From: Methylobacterium sp. Leaf125
GTDB lineage: Bacteria > Pseudomonadota > Alphaproteobacteria > Rhizobiales > Beijerinckiaceae
Direction of reading: 5' to 3'
NCBI RefSeq assembly: GCF_001423085.1
Contig: NZ_LMNU01000048.1
Location: 38,640 to 89,113, forward strand
Length of the DNA: 50,474 nucleotides
The notes under the pieces were generated by a model. It made no database searches. It had not been told where the DNA came from and saw nothing but the letters and a program-made list of their open reading frames with translations. Below, in pieces: positions 8,665 to 19,794 of this stretch. How positions within the stretch are numbered: the stretch's first letter is position 1; the number at the start of each line of letters is the position of its first letter. A program made the position numbers and the translations under genes.

Positions 8665-9309
8665 TCAACAGCCGCTGCCGCCGGTGGAGTTGCCCTCCAG
8701 CTGCAGCACGGACGTGGCGTTGATGAGCCAGCTCCCGTCCTGAAACTGGGTCTTCACGACACCGAACTTCTGGAACGTGTGCTGCGCGAAGGCGGCCTGG
8801 ACCACCACCACGCTGCCCTTCGTGAGACAGCCGTGCTGGACGCCGAAATCCGCCCGCCAGGTCCCCGAGGCGGGGTCGATCGGGCTGGTCCGGTCGATCC
8901 GGGTGAAGCTGTCGTAGACGCCAATATCGATCTTCAGGTTCTCGCAGCGGACGAACGGATTGACCTGGCGGCAGACCTCGCTGCGCACGGCGTCGAGGAG
9001 CGAGGTGGCCGAGGCGCCGGACTGGACGTAGAACTGCCGCATCGAGGCATCGAGGCCGTTGTCCAGCGCAGACGTGACCCAGAACACCAGCGCGTTCTCG
9101 AGGACGAAGAAGATCAGGATGCAGAGGGGAAACAGGACCAGGGCGAATTCGACCGCCATGGCGCCCGACTGATCCTGCCGGAACCGCCGCGGACCGGATC
9201 GCGCCAGGACGATGCGCAGCGACGTCCCGCCCCCGCCGCCGGGTGCGTGGCCAGAACCTGCGGCAACGCGATCGGGATTCACGAGTTCAGGATTTGCGGG
9301 ATCGCACAT
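8665..9309 (-). CDS. TadE-like pseudopilin-type protein
   Basis: From the ATG at 9309, 214 residues; in-frame ATG codons at 9324 and 9396 also exist and none has a clear ribosome site, so the start is uncertain. The core motif RQDQSGAMAVEFALVLFPLC lies about 50 residues in and leads into a membrane helix. The C-terminal part has several cysteines (VCRQVNPFVRCENLK, HGCLTKG, GGSGC) that could form disulfides. First of the two-gene tadE unit, diverging from the histidine kinase. Confidence 0.8.
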   Translation of the reverse strand: MCDPANPELVNPDRVAAGSGHAPGGGGGTSLRIVLARSGPRRFRQDQSGAMAVEFALVLFPLCILIFFVLENALVFWVTSALDNGLDASMRQFYVQSGASATSLLDAVRSEVCRQVNPFVRCENLKIDIGVYDSFTRIDRTSPIDPASGTWRADFGVQHGCLTKGSVVVVQAAFAQHTFQKFGVVKTQFQDGSWLINATSVLQLEGNSTGGSGC

Positions 9310-9676
9310 GGATACGGGCGGCATACGGATCGGGCGGCCGATCGGAACGCGTTCGAGGGGGCGTCGGCAGCCCTGCCCTGGTCTAGCGCCGACCACTTAA
9401 GATTCCGGCAAGCCGGACGAAGCGCTGTCCCGCCGGAAAGGCATCGAGGCATTCGTGGCTGCGCCGCCAAGACTTCGCGTGGAACCGTTCCCCCGATCAC
9501 CGGATCGGGACGGAGAGGTTCAGTGCCTGGTCGCGGCTCGACGCTCGATGCGCGTGCTGATTGCGGATGGGGCCGCTCGAATGCCTGTCTCCGGGTCCGT
9601 TCCGGACGTATCGCGACGGCGCGCTCGGAGAACGATTAAGACCCTTCCAACCAACACCCGGTACGCTGGCGCCACC
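9310..9676. other. Intergenic region between TadE-like gene and histidine kinase
   Basis: About 370 bp separating divergent genes, expected to hold both promoters. The kinase frame is open through much of it (back to 9455) but the sequence before 9677 is Arg-rich and lacks domain signatures. No clear operator seen. Confidence 0.4.
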
Positions 9677-12547
<2,871 letters not shown>

Positions 12548-12550
12548 GCG

Positions 12551-12565
12551 GCTCCGCCCCGGAGC
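12551..12565. terminator. Short hairpin after the histidine kinase
   Basis: GCTCCG-CCC-CGGAGC, a perfect 6-bp stem starting 3 bp after the kinase stop codon. No T-tract follows, so termination is only suggested. Confidence 0.35.
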
Positions 12566-12608
12566 GGGCGGTGTCTATGCGAGGATCCCGGCGGGTCTGA
12601 TCGGTGTG

Positions 12609-12636
12609 GAGCCTCTGCCCGCACGGCCAGAGGCTC
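12609..12636. terminator. Strong hairpin between convergent kinase and sfnB genes
   Basis: GAGCCTCTG (12609-12617) and CAGAGGCTC (12628-12636) form a perfect 9-bp stem with a 10-nt loop. It lies between two convergent genes and could serve both, though a T-run is missing. Confidence 0.5.
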
Positions 12637-12735
12637 GGTGGGAACCGGCGCCTCCGTTCGCGCGCGGGCGCCCGCTCTCAAGCACGAGCCAGCCGTGAGG
12701 CGGCGTCGAGGGCGTCGGGGGGGCGGCGTCCCCGG

Positions 12736-13995
12736 TCAGCTCCATGCATGGAAGGGTGGGTTCACCCCGTTGAGGGCGTGATTGCCGACGATCGCGTATT
12801 TCCAGCGCACGGGGTCGTGGAGCGTGTGGGTACGGGCGTTGCGCCAGTGCCGGTCGAGGTTGTGCTCGGCCAGCGTCGCACGGGTGCCGGCGAGCTCGAA
12901 CAGGGTGTTGCTGGCGCTGAGCGCCACCTCGGTGGTGAGCACCTTGGCTTCCGCTACCGCGAGCTGCGCGGCCGCCACCGTCTCGGCAGCGGGGGCGGCC
13001 ACGGCGGCGTCGAGGGCGAGGCCCGCCCGGTCGAGCAGCGCCTCGGCCGCATGCAGGCGGATCGTCAGGTCGCCGACGATGCGGATGGTGTGGGGGTCGT
13101 CGGAGGCACGCGCCAGGCCGCTGTCGATCCAGGGGCGCGATTTCGTGCGCACGAAGTCGATGGTCTCGGCGAGCGCCGCCCGGGCGATGCCCGCATCCAC
13201 GGCCGCCTGGATGATCTGGAAGATCGCACCGTCGGCGCTCGGCTGCGCGTAGCCCTTCCAGGCCGGCACCAGGTGGGTTTTCGGCACGCGCACGCCGTCG
13301 ATCCGCACGGTGCCGCTCGCGGTGGTGCGCTGGCCGAAGCTCGACCAATCGTCGATCACCGTCAGGCCGGGCGCGTTGCGCTGCGCGATGGCGTACCAGG
13401 CCCGGCCCTCGCCATCGAGGGCCACGATGGGCACGAGATGGGCGAGCAGCGCACCGGTGGCGTAGAACTTGGTGCCGTGCACCACCACGTGGTCGCCGTC
13501 CTCCACGAAATGGGTCTTGAAGTCGGCGGCGCGCGGCGTGCCGATCTCCGAGAAGGCGTTGCCGAACCGGGTACCGGCCAGGACGAGGCCGAACAGCAGG
13601 GCCTTCTGGGCCTCGTCCGAGACCGTGTCGATGGCGGCCACGATGCCGAGGTGGTTCTGGGCGATCTGACCGATCGACGGGTCGGCGGCCGAGATGAGGG
13701 CGATCACCTCGGCCAGGATCCTGTAGGACAGCCCCGGCCCGCCATGGGCCCGCGGCACGGTGATCGACCACAGGCCGCTCTGGGAGAACGCGTCGAGCTC
13801 GGCCAGGGGGCGGCGCCCGGTGCGGTCGCGCTCGGAGGCGCCGGCCCGGAACGTTTTCGCCAGGGCGTGGGCGACGCGCAGGGCCTCGGCCGCGTCGCGG
13901 ATGACGTGGGCCGGCGCGACCGGCCGCGCGGGGCCGGGTGCCCCGTCGGGCCAGCGATCGGTGTCGCGCGGGGGCGGGCTGACGGCGATGGTCAT
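12736..13995 (-). CDS. sfnB: SfnB-family sulfur acquisition oxidoreductase
   Basis: 419 residues of the acyl-CoA dehydrogenase/DszC fold, close in character to SfnB proteins of sulfone and sulfonate metabolism (HVIRDAAEALRVAHALA near the N-terminus, PRAHGGPGLSYRILAEV around 79-95, TKFYATGALLAH, DDWSSFGQRTTASGT). These flavoproteins probably oxidise small organosulfur compounds for use as a sulfur source. GGAG lies 7 bases before the ATG. It follows sfnG by 43 bp on the same strand, so one operon. The biochemical step of SfnB is not well defined in the family. Confidence 0.88.
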   Translation of the reverse strand: MTIAVSPPPRDTDRWPDGAPGPARPVAPAHVIRDAAEALRVAHALAKTFRAGASERDRTGRRPLAELDAFSQSGLWSITVPRAHGGPGLSYRILAEVIALISAADPSIGQIAQNHLGIVAAIDTVSDEAQKALLFGLVLAGTRFGNAFSEIGTPRAADFKTHFVEDGDHVVVHGTKFYATGALLAHLVPIVALDGEGRAWYAIAQRNAPGLTVIDDWSSFGQRTTASGTVRIDGVRVPKTHLVPAWKGYAQPSADGAIFQIIQAAVDAGIARAALAETIDFVRTKSRPWIDSGLARASDDPHTIRIVGDLTIRLHAAEALLDRAGLALDAAVAAPAAETVAAAQLAVAEAKVLTTEVALSASNTLFELAGTRATLAEHNLDRHWRNARTHTLHDPVRWKYAIVGNHALNGVNPPFHAWS

Positions 13996-14038
13996 GGGAT
14001 GTCTCCGGATCAGGGGGCGCGTTCGGGACGGGCTCGGC

Positions 14039-15154
14039 TCAGGCCGCCTGCGCCCGCTCGCGGCGCGCGGCCTCCAGGGCCCGCACCCGCGGGATCACGT
14101 GTTCGCCGAAATACGCGACCTCCTCCTGGAAGTGCAGGAAGGCCAGCAGGGCGAGGTCGACGCCGACCTCCTTCAGCGCCACGATGCGCTCGGCGATCTG
14201 GTCGGGCGTGCCGATCAGGTTGGTCTTGAAGCCGTCGTTGTACTGGACGAGATCCTCGAAGCTCGACTTGGCCCAGTTGCCCTCGCCCTCCGGCGAGGCC
14301 TTGCCGGCGTTCTTCGCCTCGTGCCCGAAGGCCTTCACGGCGTCCGGGTCGGCGTGGTCGATGATCTCCTGGAGGACGGCGCGGGCCTCCGCCTCGGTGT
14401 CGCGGGCGATGACGAAGGCGTTGACGCCGACCTTCACCGCGTGGCCGTTGGCGCGCGCCTTGGCCTGGACGTCGTCGACCTGGGCCCGGATGCCCTCGGG
14501 CGTGTTGCCGTTGGTGAAGTACCAGTCCGAGACGCGGGCCGCCATGTCGCGCGCCGCCCGGGATGAGCCGCCCTGGAAGATCTCGGGCTGCGGATCGGCG
14601 GGTTTCGGCTTCAGGGTATAGTCGCTGTAGCGGTAGAAATCGCCCCGGAAGGTGAAATTGTCCTGGGTCCAGATCCCCCGCAGGGCCCGGATGAACTCCT
14701 CCGAGCGGCGGTAGCGCTCGTCATGGTCGAGCCACGGCTCGCCGATGGCGCGGAACTCGCCCGAGAACCAGCCCGAGACCACGTTGATGGCGATACGCCC
14801 CTCCGTGATCTGGCTGATGGTGGCGATCTGCTTGGCGGCGAGCGTCGGGTTCCAGGGACCCGGCAGCAGAGCGGCGATCACCTTCAGCTTGGAGGTGGCT
14901 GCCAGCAGGGCGTGGCTGAAGGCGACGGATTCGTGCTGATACTCGGCGCCGTAGCCGGCGGTGAAGCGGATCTGCGTGAGGGCGTAGTCGAACCCGGCTT
15001 CCTCTGCGATCTGCGCGAGGCGCCGGTTGTAGGGCGCGTCCCAACTCGTGCGCTGGGCGATCTTGCTGATGACGAGGCCGCCCGAGACGTTGGGGACCCA
15101 GTAGGCGAAGCGGATCGGTTCGCTGCCGTCACGAATTTCGGCTTGAAAGGCCAT
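14039..15154 (-). CDS. sfnG: FMNH2-dependent dimethyl sulfone monooxygenase
   Basis: 371 residues from the ATG at 15154, preceded by GGTGGGAAG; the family is about 360-370 residues. Bacterial luciferase-like TIM barrel. SfnG-like stretches: IRFAYWVPNVSGGLVISKI near the N-terminus, AQIRFTAGYGAEYQHES-type region at about 65-80, INVVSGWFSGEFRAIGE and the EIFQGGSSRAARDMAA segment. The reaction converts dimethyl sulfone to methanesulfinate using reduced flavin. No flavin reductase is nearby, so one must be supplied from elsewhere. Probably controlled by sulfur supply. Confidence 0.93.
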   Translation of the reverse strand: MAFQAEIRDGSEPIRFAYWVPNVSGGLVISKIAQRTSWDAPYNRRLAQIAEEAGFDYALTQIRFTAGYGAEYQHESVAFSHALLAATSKLKVIAALLPGPWNPTLAAKQIATISQITEGRIAINVVSGWFSGEFRAIGEPWLDHDERYRRSEEFIRALRGIWTQDNFTFRGDFYRYSDYTLKPKPADPQPEIFQGGSSRAARDMAARVSDWYFTNGNTPEGIRAQVDDVQAKARANGHAVKVGVNAFVIARDTEAEARAVLQEIIDHADPDAVKAFGHEAKNAGKASPEGEGNWAKSSFEDLVQYNDGFKTNLIGTPDQIAERIVALKEVGVDLALLAFLHFQEEVAYFGEHVIPRVRALEAARRERAQAA

Positions 15155-15256
15155 CTTCCCACCCCTGCGTTGATCGAGCCAGGCGTTCCGGCAGGGCCCA
15201 TGGGGCCGCGCCCCAATACCGACCCTTTGACGGAATGAATACAAAAACCGGGAGCA

Positions 15257-15270
15257 TCACATGCTTGTGA
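15257..15270. promoter_or_regulatory. Palindrome TCACA-N4-TGTGA upstream of sfnG
   Basis: Perfect 5-bp arms about 103-116 bp upstream of the sfnG start. Position suits an operator or activator site for the sulfone operon; the binding protein is unknown. Confidence 0.4.
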
Positions 15271-15709
15271 AGACTGATATTGTCTCGATTAGTGTTCCGG
15301 TTTGTCGTTGTGTTCCTAGGATTGCGCGAAGTTGTCCGTGCGTCAAAGGAAGCAAACGGCTTTTTTCGGTCCGAACGGAAAAGCTCCTTCCCCGATCGCG
15401 AGCACTGGCCGGAAGTTTGCTTCACCGGCCCAAGTGCGGGGCGGGATCGCCCGCCCGGCCTCGATCTGGTGCACGCGGAGGCACGGGGAGATGAGGAGCG
15501 GCACGGTTTTCACCCAGGCAATGCCCTTATTCCAGGCGGAGATCGGGGGTGAAATCCAGTCGACGCAGTCGGCCTGCTTGGATCGATATCTTTTCGGGCA
15601 GGTCGATGCTGATAAGGTGGGCATGTGCTGCAAATTGCCGATCTTGTGTGCTTATAGAAAGAATTGATGTTGCCTCGTGAAACCGGTCGTTTAAGCACGC
15701 GTTAATTGG

Positions 15710-15725
15710 TCGATCCTACGATCGA
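15710..15725. promoter_or_regulatory. Palindrome TCGATC-CTAC-GATCGA upstream of the receiver gene
   Basis: Perfect 6-bp arms with a 4-base spacer, ending 58 bp before the start of the orphan receiver gene. Could be an operator or a short hairpin in its leader. Confidence 0.3.
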
Positions 15726-15783
15726 GCCACCATCCACTTGAAAGCCGAAGCGCGCGAGATCGGTTTACCCAGGAAGTTCACGC

Positions 15784-16206
15784 ATGATGGCCGCGTCCCG
15801 CCAACCGCTCGTGGTTCTCCTCGCCGGAGACGAATTGACCCGCTCCATCACCACGAGCTGCCTGGAGATGTCGGGCTACGAGGTGCTCGGCGCGCGCACG
15901 GCCGGCGAGGTCGAGAGCCTGCTCCTCGCCCAGACCACCGCGCGCCGCGTCGACGTGCTGGTGACCGATGCCGACGTGCGCGACACGGTGGACGGCCTTT
16001 CGCTCGCCGGCGTAGCCCGCTGTCTCGACCCGGCCGTGGGGGTCGTCTACACCGCCCGTTCGCTGCGCCAGCTCGACGCCGAGGCCCTGGAACCGGGATC
16101 GCTGCGCCTGCGCACGCCGTATCACGGGCACCAGCTCGTCGCCCTGGTCGCCGAGCTCCTGGCCTCGGCCGTCGACCGGACCGATTACGACCGCGCGGCG
16201 GCCTGA
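15784..16206 (+). CDS. Diverged single-domain response regulator (receiver)
   Basis: 140 residues. AGGAAG lies 7 bases before the ATG. Alternating hydrophobic strands and helices follow the receiver pattern: VVLLAGDELTRSITTSCLEM at the N-terminus, VLVTDADVRD for the phospho-acceptor strand, VVYTAR for strand 4, and LRTPYHGHQLV for strand 5. The Thr before the helix is kept, but the strand-5 Lys-Pro reads Arg/Thr-Pro and only one acidic residue is left in the N-terminal pair. It may signal without normal phosphorylation. No output domain and no neighbouring kinase. Confidence 0.7.
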   Translation: MMAASRQPLVVLLAGDELTRSITTSCLEMSGYEVLGARTAGEVESLLLAQTTARRVDVLVTDADVRDTVDGLSLAGVARCLDPAVGVVYTARSLRQLDAEALEPGSLRLRTPYHGHQLVALVAELLASAVDRTDYDRAAA

Positions 16207-16384
16207 TTCGCCGGGATCGGGTCCCGCCGTCCAGGACCGACGGCACAAATTCGGGATACGCGGCCCCGACCCCGCAGTGTATCAGGCGAGGCGCCGCCCC
16301 CCGGCCGACGTCCCGCCCGCATCGTCGACGTGCGGTGGCGCGGTTCCTGCGCGGGTGTCGGTCCCACCCGGAACGCGAGACCCG

Positions 16385-17737
16385 ATGATCAGCGCCTTCG
16401 ACCTCTTCAAGATCGGGATCGGCCCGTCGAGCTCGCACACCGTCGGCCCGATGGTGGCCGCCCACCGCTTCCGTACCCGGACCGCGGGGCTGCCCGGGCT
16501 CGCCCGCATTCAGGCGGAGATCTTCGGCTCCCTGGCCTGGACGGGGCGCGGGCACGGCACCGACACGGCGATCTTCCTCGGGCTCCTCGGCCACGACCCT
16601 CGCACGGTCGACCCGGACGGGGTGGCCGGCCTCGTCGCGACGCTCGGCGCGGAGAAGCGATTGGCTCCCGCGGGCCCGGCCTTCGACCCGGCCGAAGACC
16701 TTGCGTTCAACTTCACCGACGTGCTGCCCTTGCACACGAACGGTCTGCGCTTTCGCGCCCTCGATGCCGCCGGCGCGATCCTCGACAGCGAGATCTACTA
16801 CTCCGTCGGCGGCGGCTTCGTGGTGACGGAGGCGGAGGCGCAGGGCGCATCGGGGGCGGAGGCGGATTGCCCCCTGCCCTATGCCAGTGCCGCCGGCCTC
16901 CTCGCGCTCTGTGTCGCCGAGGGCCTCTCCATCGCCGAGGTGCAGTTCGCCAACGAGTGCGGCACCCGCGCCCCGGAGGCGGTGGAGGCCGGGCTCGATG
17001 CCCTCCGCGACGCGATGTTCGCCTGCATCGACCGGGGGCTACGCCAGGACGGGGAGCTGCCCGGCGGCCTCAAGGTCCGCCGGCGCGCCAAGCGGCTGCA
17101 CGACGACCTCACCGCCGGGCGCCTGCGCAATGCGCGCGCCGCCCACGAGATCGTGGATTGGATCAGCCTCTACGCGCTGGCGGTGAACGAGGAGAACGCG
17201 GCGGGCGGACGGGTGGTGACGGCGCCCACCAACGGCGCGGCCGGAATCGTGCCGGCCGTCCTGCGCTACGCCCGGGACTTCTGCCCCGACTGGTCGGAGG
17301 CCCGCGCCCGGGAGTTCCTGCTCACCGCCGCGGCGGTGGGCGGCCTGATCAAGACCCGCGCGTCGATCTCGGGGGCCGAGGTCGGCTGCCAGGGGGAGGT
17401 CGGCTCAGCGGCCGCGATGGCGGCGGCGGGGCTCGCGGCCTTCCTCGGCGGCAGCCCGGCCCAGGTGGAGAATGCCGCCGAGATCGCGATGGAGCATCAT
17501 CTCGGCATGACCTGCGACCCCATCGGCGGGCTGGTGCAGATCCCCTGCATCGAGCGCAACGCCTTCGGGGCCAACAAGGCGGTGGTGGCGGCGTCCCTGG
17601 CCCTGCGCGGCGACGGCATTCACCGCGTCACCCTCGACGAGGTCATCGAGACCATGCGCCAGACCGGCCACGACATGCAGGCGAAGTACAAGGAGACTTC
17701 CCTCGGTGGCCTCGCGGTGAACGTCGCGGCCTGTTGA
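16385..17737 (+). CDS. sdaA: L-serine ammonia-lyase (single-chain, iron-sulfur type)
   Basis: 450 residues from the ATG at 16385, near the 454 of E. coli SdaA. The N-terminal domain has FDLFKIGIGPSSSHTVGPM, the serine-binding signature. The catalytic domain has GCQGEVGSAAAMAA, then MTCDPIGGLVQIPCIERNA, holding the cysteines that ligate the 4Fe-4S cluster. It converts L-serine to pyruvate and ammonia in the cytoplasm. In a serine-cycle methylotroph this enzyme would compete with assimilation, so its control would matter, but no regulator is adjacent and the organism's C1 pathway is not visible here. Confidence 0.96.
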   Translation: MISAFDLFKIGIGPSSSHTVGPMVAAHRFRTRTAGLPGLARIQAEIFGSLAWTGRGHGTDTAIFLGLLGHDPRTVDPDGVAGLVATLGAEKRLAPAGPAFDPAEDLAFNFTDVLPLHTNGLRFRALDAAGAILDSEIYYSVGGGFVVTEAEAQGASGAEADCPLPYASAAGLLALCVAEGLSIAEVQFANECGTRAPEAVEAGLDALRDAMFACIDRGLRQDGELPGGLKVRRRAKRLHDDLTAGRLRNARAAHEIVDWISLYALAVNEENAAGGRVVTAPTNGAAGIVPAVLRYARDFCPDWSEARAREFLLTAAAVGGLIKTRASISGAEVGCQGEVGSAAAMAAAGLAAFLGGSPAQVENAAEIAMEHHLGMTCDPIGGLVQIPCIERNAFGANKAVVAASLALRGDGIHRVTLDEVIETMRQTGHDMQAKYKETSLGGLAVNVAAC

Positions 17738-17916
17738 GGCCCACCGCTCAAAAGGAACGAACTGGTTTCCTAATGGCGCCAGACCGGCGCGGGCCTTCGC
17801 GCGGGTCTTGGCACGGGTCTCCGACTCATTGCCGAGCTTCCATGGTGCATGACCGAACGCAAGCTTGAGCGCGGCCAGCGTTCGCGGGTCCAAGCCGGCT
17901 GCTCTCTGAAAATTAT

Positions 17917-17941
17917 GGAACGCCGTGGTTCCGATCCGGTT
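17917..17941 (+). promoter_or_regulatory. Possible EcfG-type (general stress) promoter
   Basis: GGAAC followed after 16 bases by GGTT resembles the alphaproteobacterial EcfG consensus (GGAAC, then about 17 bases, GTT). The next gene downstream is 360 bp away, and the GGAAC also forms a small hairpin with GTTCC, so support is weak. Confidence 0.2.
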
Positions 17942-18027
17942 GTAACGCCCGAGGGGTCTACCGGACGGCGGAAGCGGCCAGCGCGTGCGGCCCGCGTTCG
18001 ATCCGTCCTGCCAAGACGCGGGACAAT

Positions 18028-18102
18028 GCCACCATGACCTTCGCCACCATGACCTTCGCCACCATGACCTTCACCACCATGACCTTCACCACCATGACCT
18101 TC
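18028..18102. repeat. Five-copy 15-bp tandem repeat
   Basis: Units of 15 bp at 18028, 18043, 18058, 18073 and 18088: the first three read GCCACCATGACCTTC and the last two ACCACCATGACCTTC. Only 2 of 75 bases vary, so the array is recent or selected. Confidence 0.95.
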
Positions 18103-18301
18103 GCATCGCCGACGATCGGAACCGCCGGCCCCGGGCCGGATCGCGCCCCGGCGCTCATCCGCGACGCGGCCCCGTCCTGAGCGCGCCGCACGCGGCCGCC
18201 TCCGGGCGCGCGCGCCCGACCGCTGCGTCGGCGCCGCCACGCGTTCGGTGGGCTCGATTGCCACGATGTCCTCGACCTGATTTTCTGACCGGAGACCCGC
18301 C

Positions 18302-18676
18302 ATGCGGACCCTGACGCTCGCCCTGATTCTCGGAGCCTTCACCCTCGCCACGCCCGTCGCCGCCCAGGACCTGACGGGTTCCGGTCAGACGCCGCGCCCC
18401 ACCCTGCTCATGCACGGGCATTATTGCGGCCCCGGCAACGACGGCATGGATGTGGCCCCGATCGACGCCCTCGACGCCGCCTGCCGCAAGCACTACGCCT
18501 GTACCCCCGACGGAGGCCTGCCCTCCTGCGGCTGCAACCGCGCCCTCAAGCGCGATGCCGGACGGGTCGCGGCGAGCCCGCGCGAGCCGCAGGACCTGCG
18601 CGCCGTCGCCGGTCTCGTGGCGGGAGCGACCGACCTGATGCTCTGCAGCGACGACGTCGCCGGGCTGCGGCCCTGA
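18302..18676 (+). CDS. Secreted phospholipase A2-like small protein
   Basis: 124 residues. Residues 1-21 are a signal peptide with a likely cut after VAA/A-Q. The mature part has HYCGPGNDG (40-48), like the PLA2 calcium loop YCGxG, then PIDALDAACRKHYAC (53-67), like the PLA2 helix with Asp58, Cys61 and His64. Further cysteines at 67, 76 and 78 suit disulfides. The residue after His64 is Tyr, where true PLA2 has Asp, so activity is uncertain. Predicted periplasmic or extracellular. Resemblance is by motif only; an unrelated Cys-rich protein is possible. Confidence 0.6.
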   Translation: MRTLTLALILGAFTLATPVAAQDLTGSGQTPRPTLLMHGHYCGPGNDGMDVAPIDALDAACRKHYACTPDGGLPSCGCNRALKRDAGRVAASPREPQDLRAVAGLVAGATDLMLCSDDVAGLRP

Positions 18677-18683
18677 GGCCGAA

Positions 18684-18711
18684 CTCGCTCCGCGCCGGCG
18701 CGCGGAGCGAG
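18684..18711. terminator. Strong bidirectional hairpin
   Basis: CTCGCTCCGCGC (18684-18695) and GCGCGGAGCGAG (18700-18711) form a perfect 12-bp stem with loop CGGC, exactly between the convergent PLA2-like and MltB-like genes. No T-tract, but the position is typical of a shared terminator. Confidence 0.6.
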
Positions 18712-18721
18712 GCGGGGTCCG

Positions 18722-19519
18722 CTAGCGGCCGTCGATGCGCTCGCCGAGCAGCGCGATGGCGCGCTGGTAGACCGACGCGGCGTTCCAGCCCTGGATGGCC
18801 GCGAAGTTCGGCTCGCCCGGCTGGTAGCCGGCGCCCGCGCGCCAGCCATGGCCCTTGAGGAAGTTCGCTGTGGAGTTGAGGGCGTTGGCGCTGCTGTCGA
18901 GGCTGCCGCCGACACCGTAGTTCAGGACGTTCTTGGGCAGGAACTGGGTGTGGCCGACCTCGCCGTGGGCCGCGCCCCGGGTGCTCGCGGTCAGGACGCC
19001 GCGATCCACCAGGGTGAGGGCAGCGTAGAGCTGATCGGTGAAGTAGGCCGAGCGGCGGCAATCGTACGCGAGGGTCGCGACCGCCGAGAGCGTGTTCACG
19101 TTGCCCTTCACCGCACCGAAGCCCGTCTCCATGCCCCAGATCGCCAGGAGCGGGCCGGGCGGCACGCCGTAGCGCTGCTCGATCGAATCGAACAGGGCGG
19201 CGTTCTGCGCCTTCAGGGCGCGGCCGCGCGACACGATGGTGGTGCCGCCGCGCTTGGCCAGGAACTGATCGAGGGAGAGCTTGAAGCTCTTCTGGCCGCG
19301 ATCGGCCGAGATGGTCGCCGTCGAGTAGGACGTGCCCATCAGGGCGGCGAGGCTCGCGGCACTGGCCCGGCCGCGCGCCTCCTCGGCGAATTCCCGCTTC
19401 CAGGCTTCGAAGCCGGCCGCGCTGTTGCCGCACTGCGCCGCGTTCGCCCCGCCCGTCGCACAGACGAGCGCCGCGAAGGCCGCCGCGATCCACGGCGCCC
19501 GATACCCACGTCCGATCAT
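18722..19519 (-). CDS. Lytic murein transglycosylase, MltB family
   Basis: 265 residues from the ATG at 19519, with AGGGAG 7 bases upstream; the frame remains open further but without coding character. Signal peptide about 1-28 (ANA-AQC). The MltB (SLT_2) catalytic domain follows, with catalytic Glu131 in LAIWGMETGFGAVKGN and the GHTQFLPKNVLNYGVGG stretch. It cleaves peptidoglycan glycan strands to 1,6-anhydro ends in the periplasm. No C-terminal peptidoglycan-binding domain, unlike the paralogue at 20407. Confidence 0.92.
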   Translation of the reverse strand: MIGRGYRAPWIAAAFAALVCATGGANAAQCGNSAAGFEAWKREFAEEARGRASAASLAALMGTSYSTATISADRGQKSFKLSLDQFLAKRGGTTIVSRGRALKAQNAALFDSIEQRYGVPPGPLLAIWGMETGFGAVKGNVNTLSAVATLAYDCRRSAYFTDQLYAALTLVDRGVLTASTRGAAHGEVGHTQFLPKNVLNYGVGGSLDSSANALNSTANFLKGHGWRAGAGYQPGEPNFAAIQGWNAASVYQRAIALLGERIDGR

Positions 19520-19794
19520 GTCAAAACTCCCTGGCCGCGCGGCGCCGCCCCGGGGCCGCACGGATCGATGGTGACCCCTTGCGCGGAGCAAGGCGGCAAA
19601 CGTGGTCGGGAGTCGAGCCACATTGCGGCAATTTTGCTTGCGAACCGGGCCTCGGACATCACTTCCCCGCGTTTGGTTACGCAGAGATGTCCGAATGCAC
19701 CGCCGGGTCGTCGCGTCGCCCTCGCCGCCGCGACGGCCCGGACCGTGCAGTTCAGCCCAAGACGAACGTCGAACTGTCCCGGGCCGCATCGATC

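Larger units (their letters stand above)
15155..15783. other. AT-richer intergenic region upstream of sfnG
   Basis: 629 bp between sfnG (minus) and the receiver gene (plus), with lower GC than its surroundings at about 15240-15420 and 15590-15730. It holds two inverted repeats listed separately and an imperfect stem (AAGGA-AGC near 15346 with GCT-CCTT ending 15389). Open frames up to 111 codons occur but show no family resemblance and unlike codon use, so I call none. Confidence 0.5.
17738..18301. other. Intergenic region with tandem repeats, no supported gene
   Basis: 564 bp between sdaA and the PLA2-like gene. It contains a weak hairpin just after sdaA (AGGAA...TTCCT near 17752-17772), the five-copy 15-bp repeat at 18028-18102 and a GGAAC-N17-GTT motif at 17917. 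Frames on both strands run through it but are Arg-rich and unlike known proteins. Confidence 0.45.

Noticed and set aside
15155..15300. Sigma-54 promoter for sfnG
   Set aside because: sfn genes in Pseudomonas use sigma-54 with SfnR, but I found no TGGCAC-N5-TTGC element here.
15332..15667. 111-codon frame in the sfnG upstream region
   Set aside because: No ribosome site, no family resemblance and composition unlike neighbouring genes; kept as intergenic.
18028..18102. CRISPR array
   Set aside because: Repeats are 15 bp and directly adjacent with no spacers; no cas genes are near.
17849..18351. Frames through the repeat array upstream of the PLA2-like gene on both strands
   Set aside because: Very Arg-rich outside the repeats and no known fold; the array alone gives the apparent coding signal.
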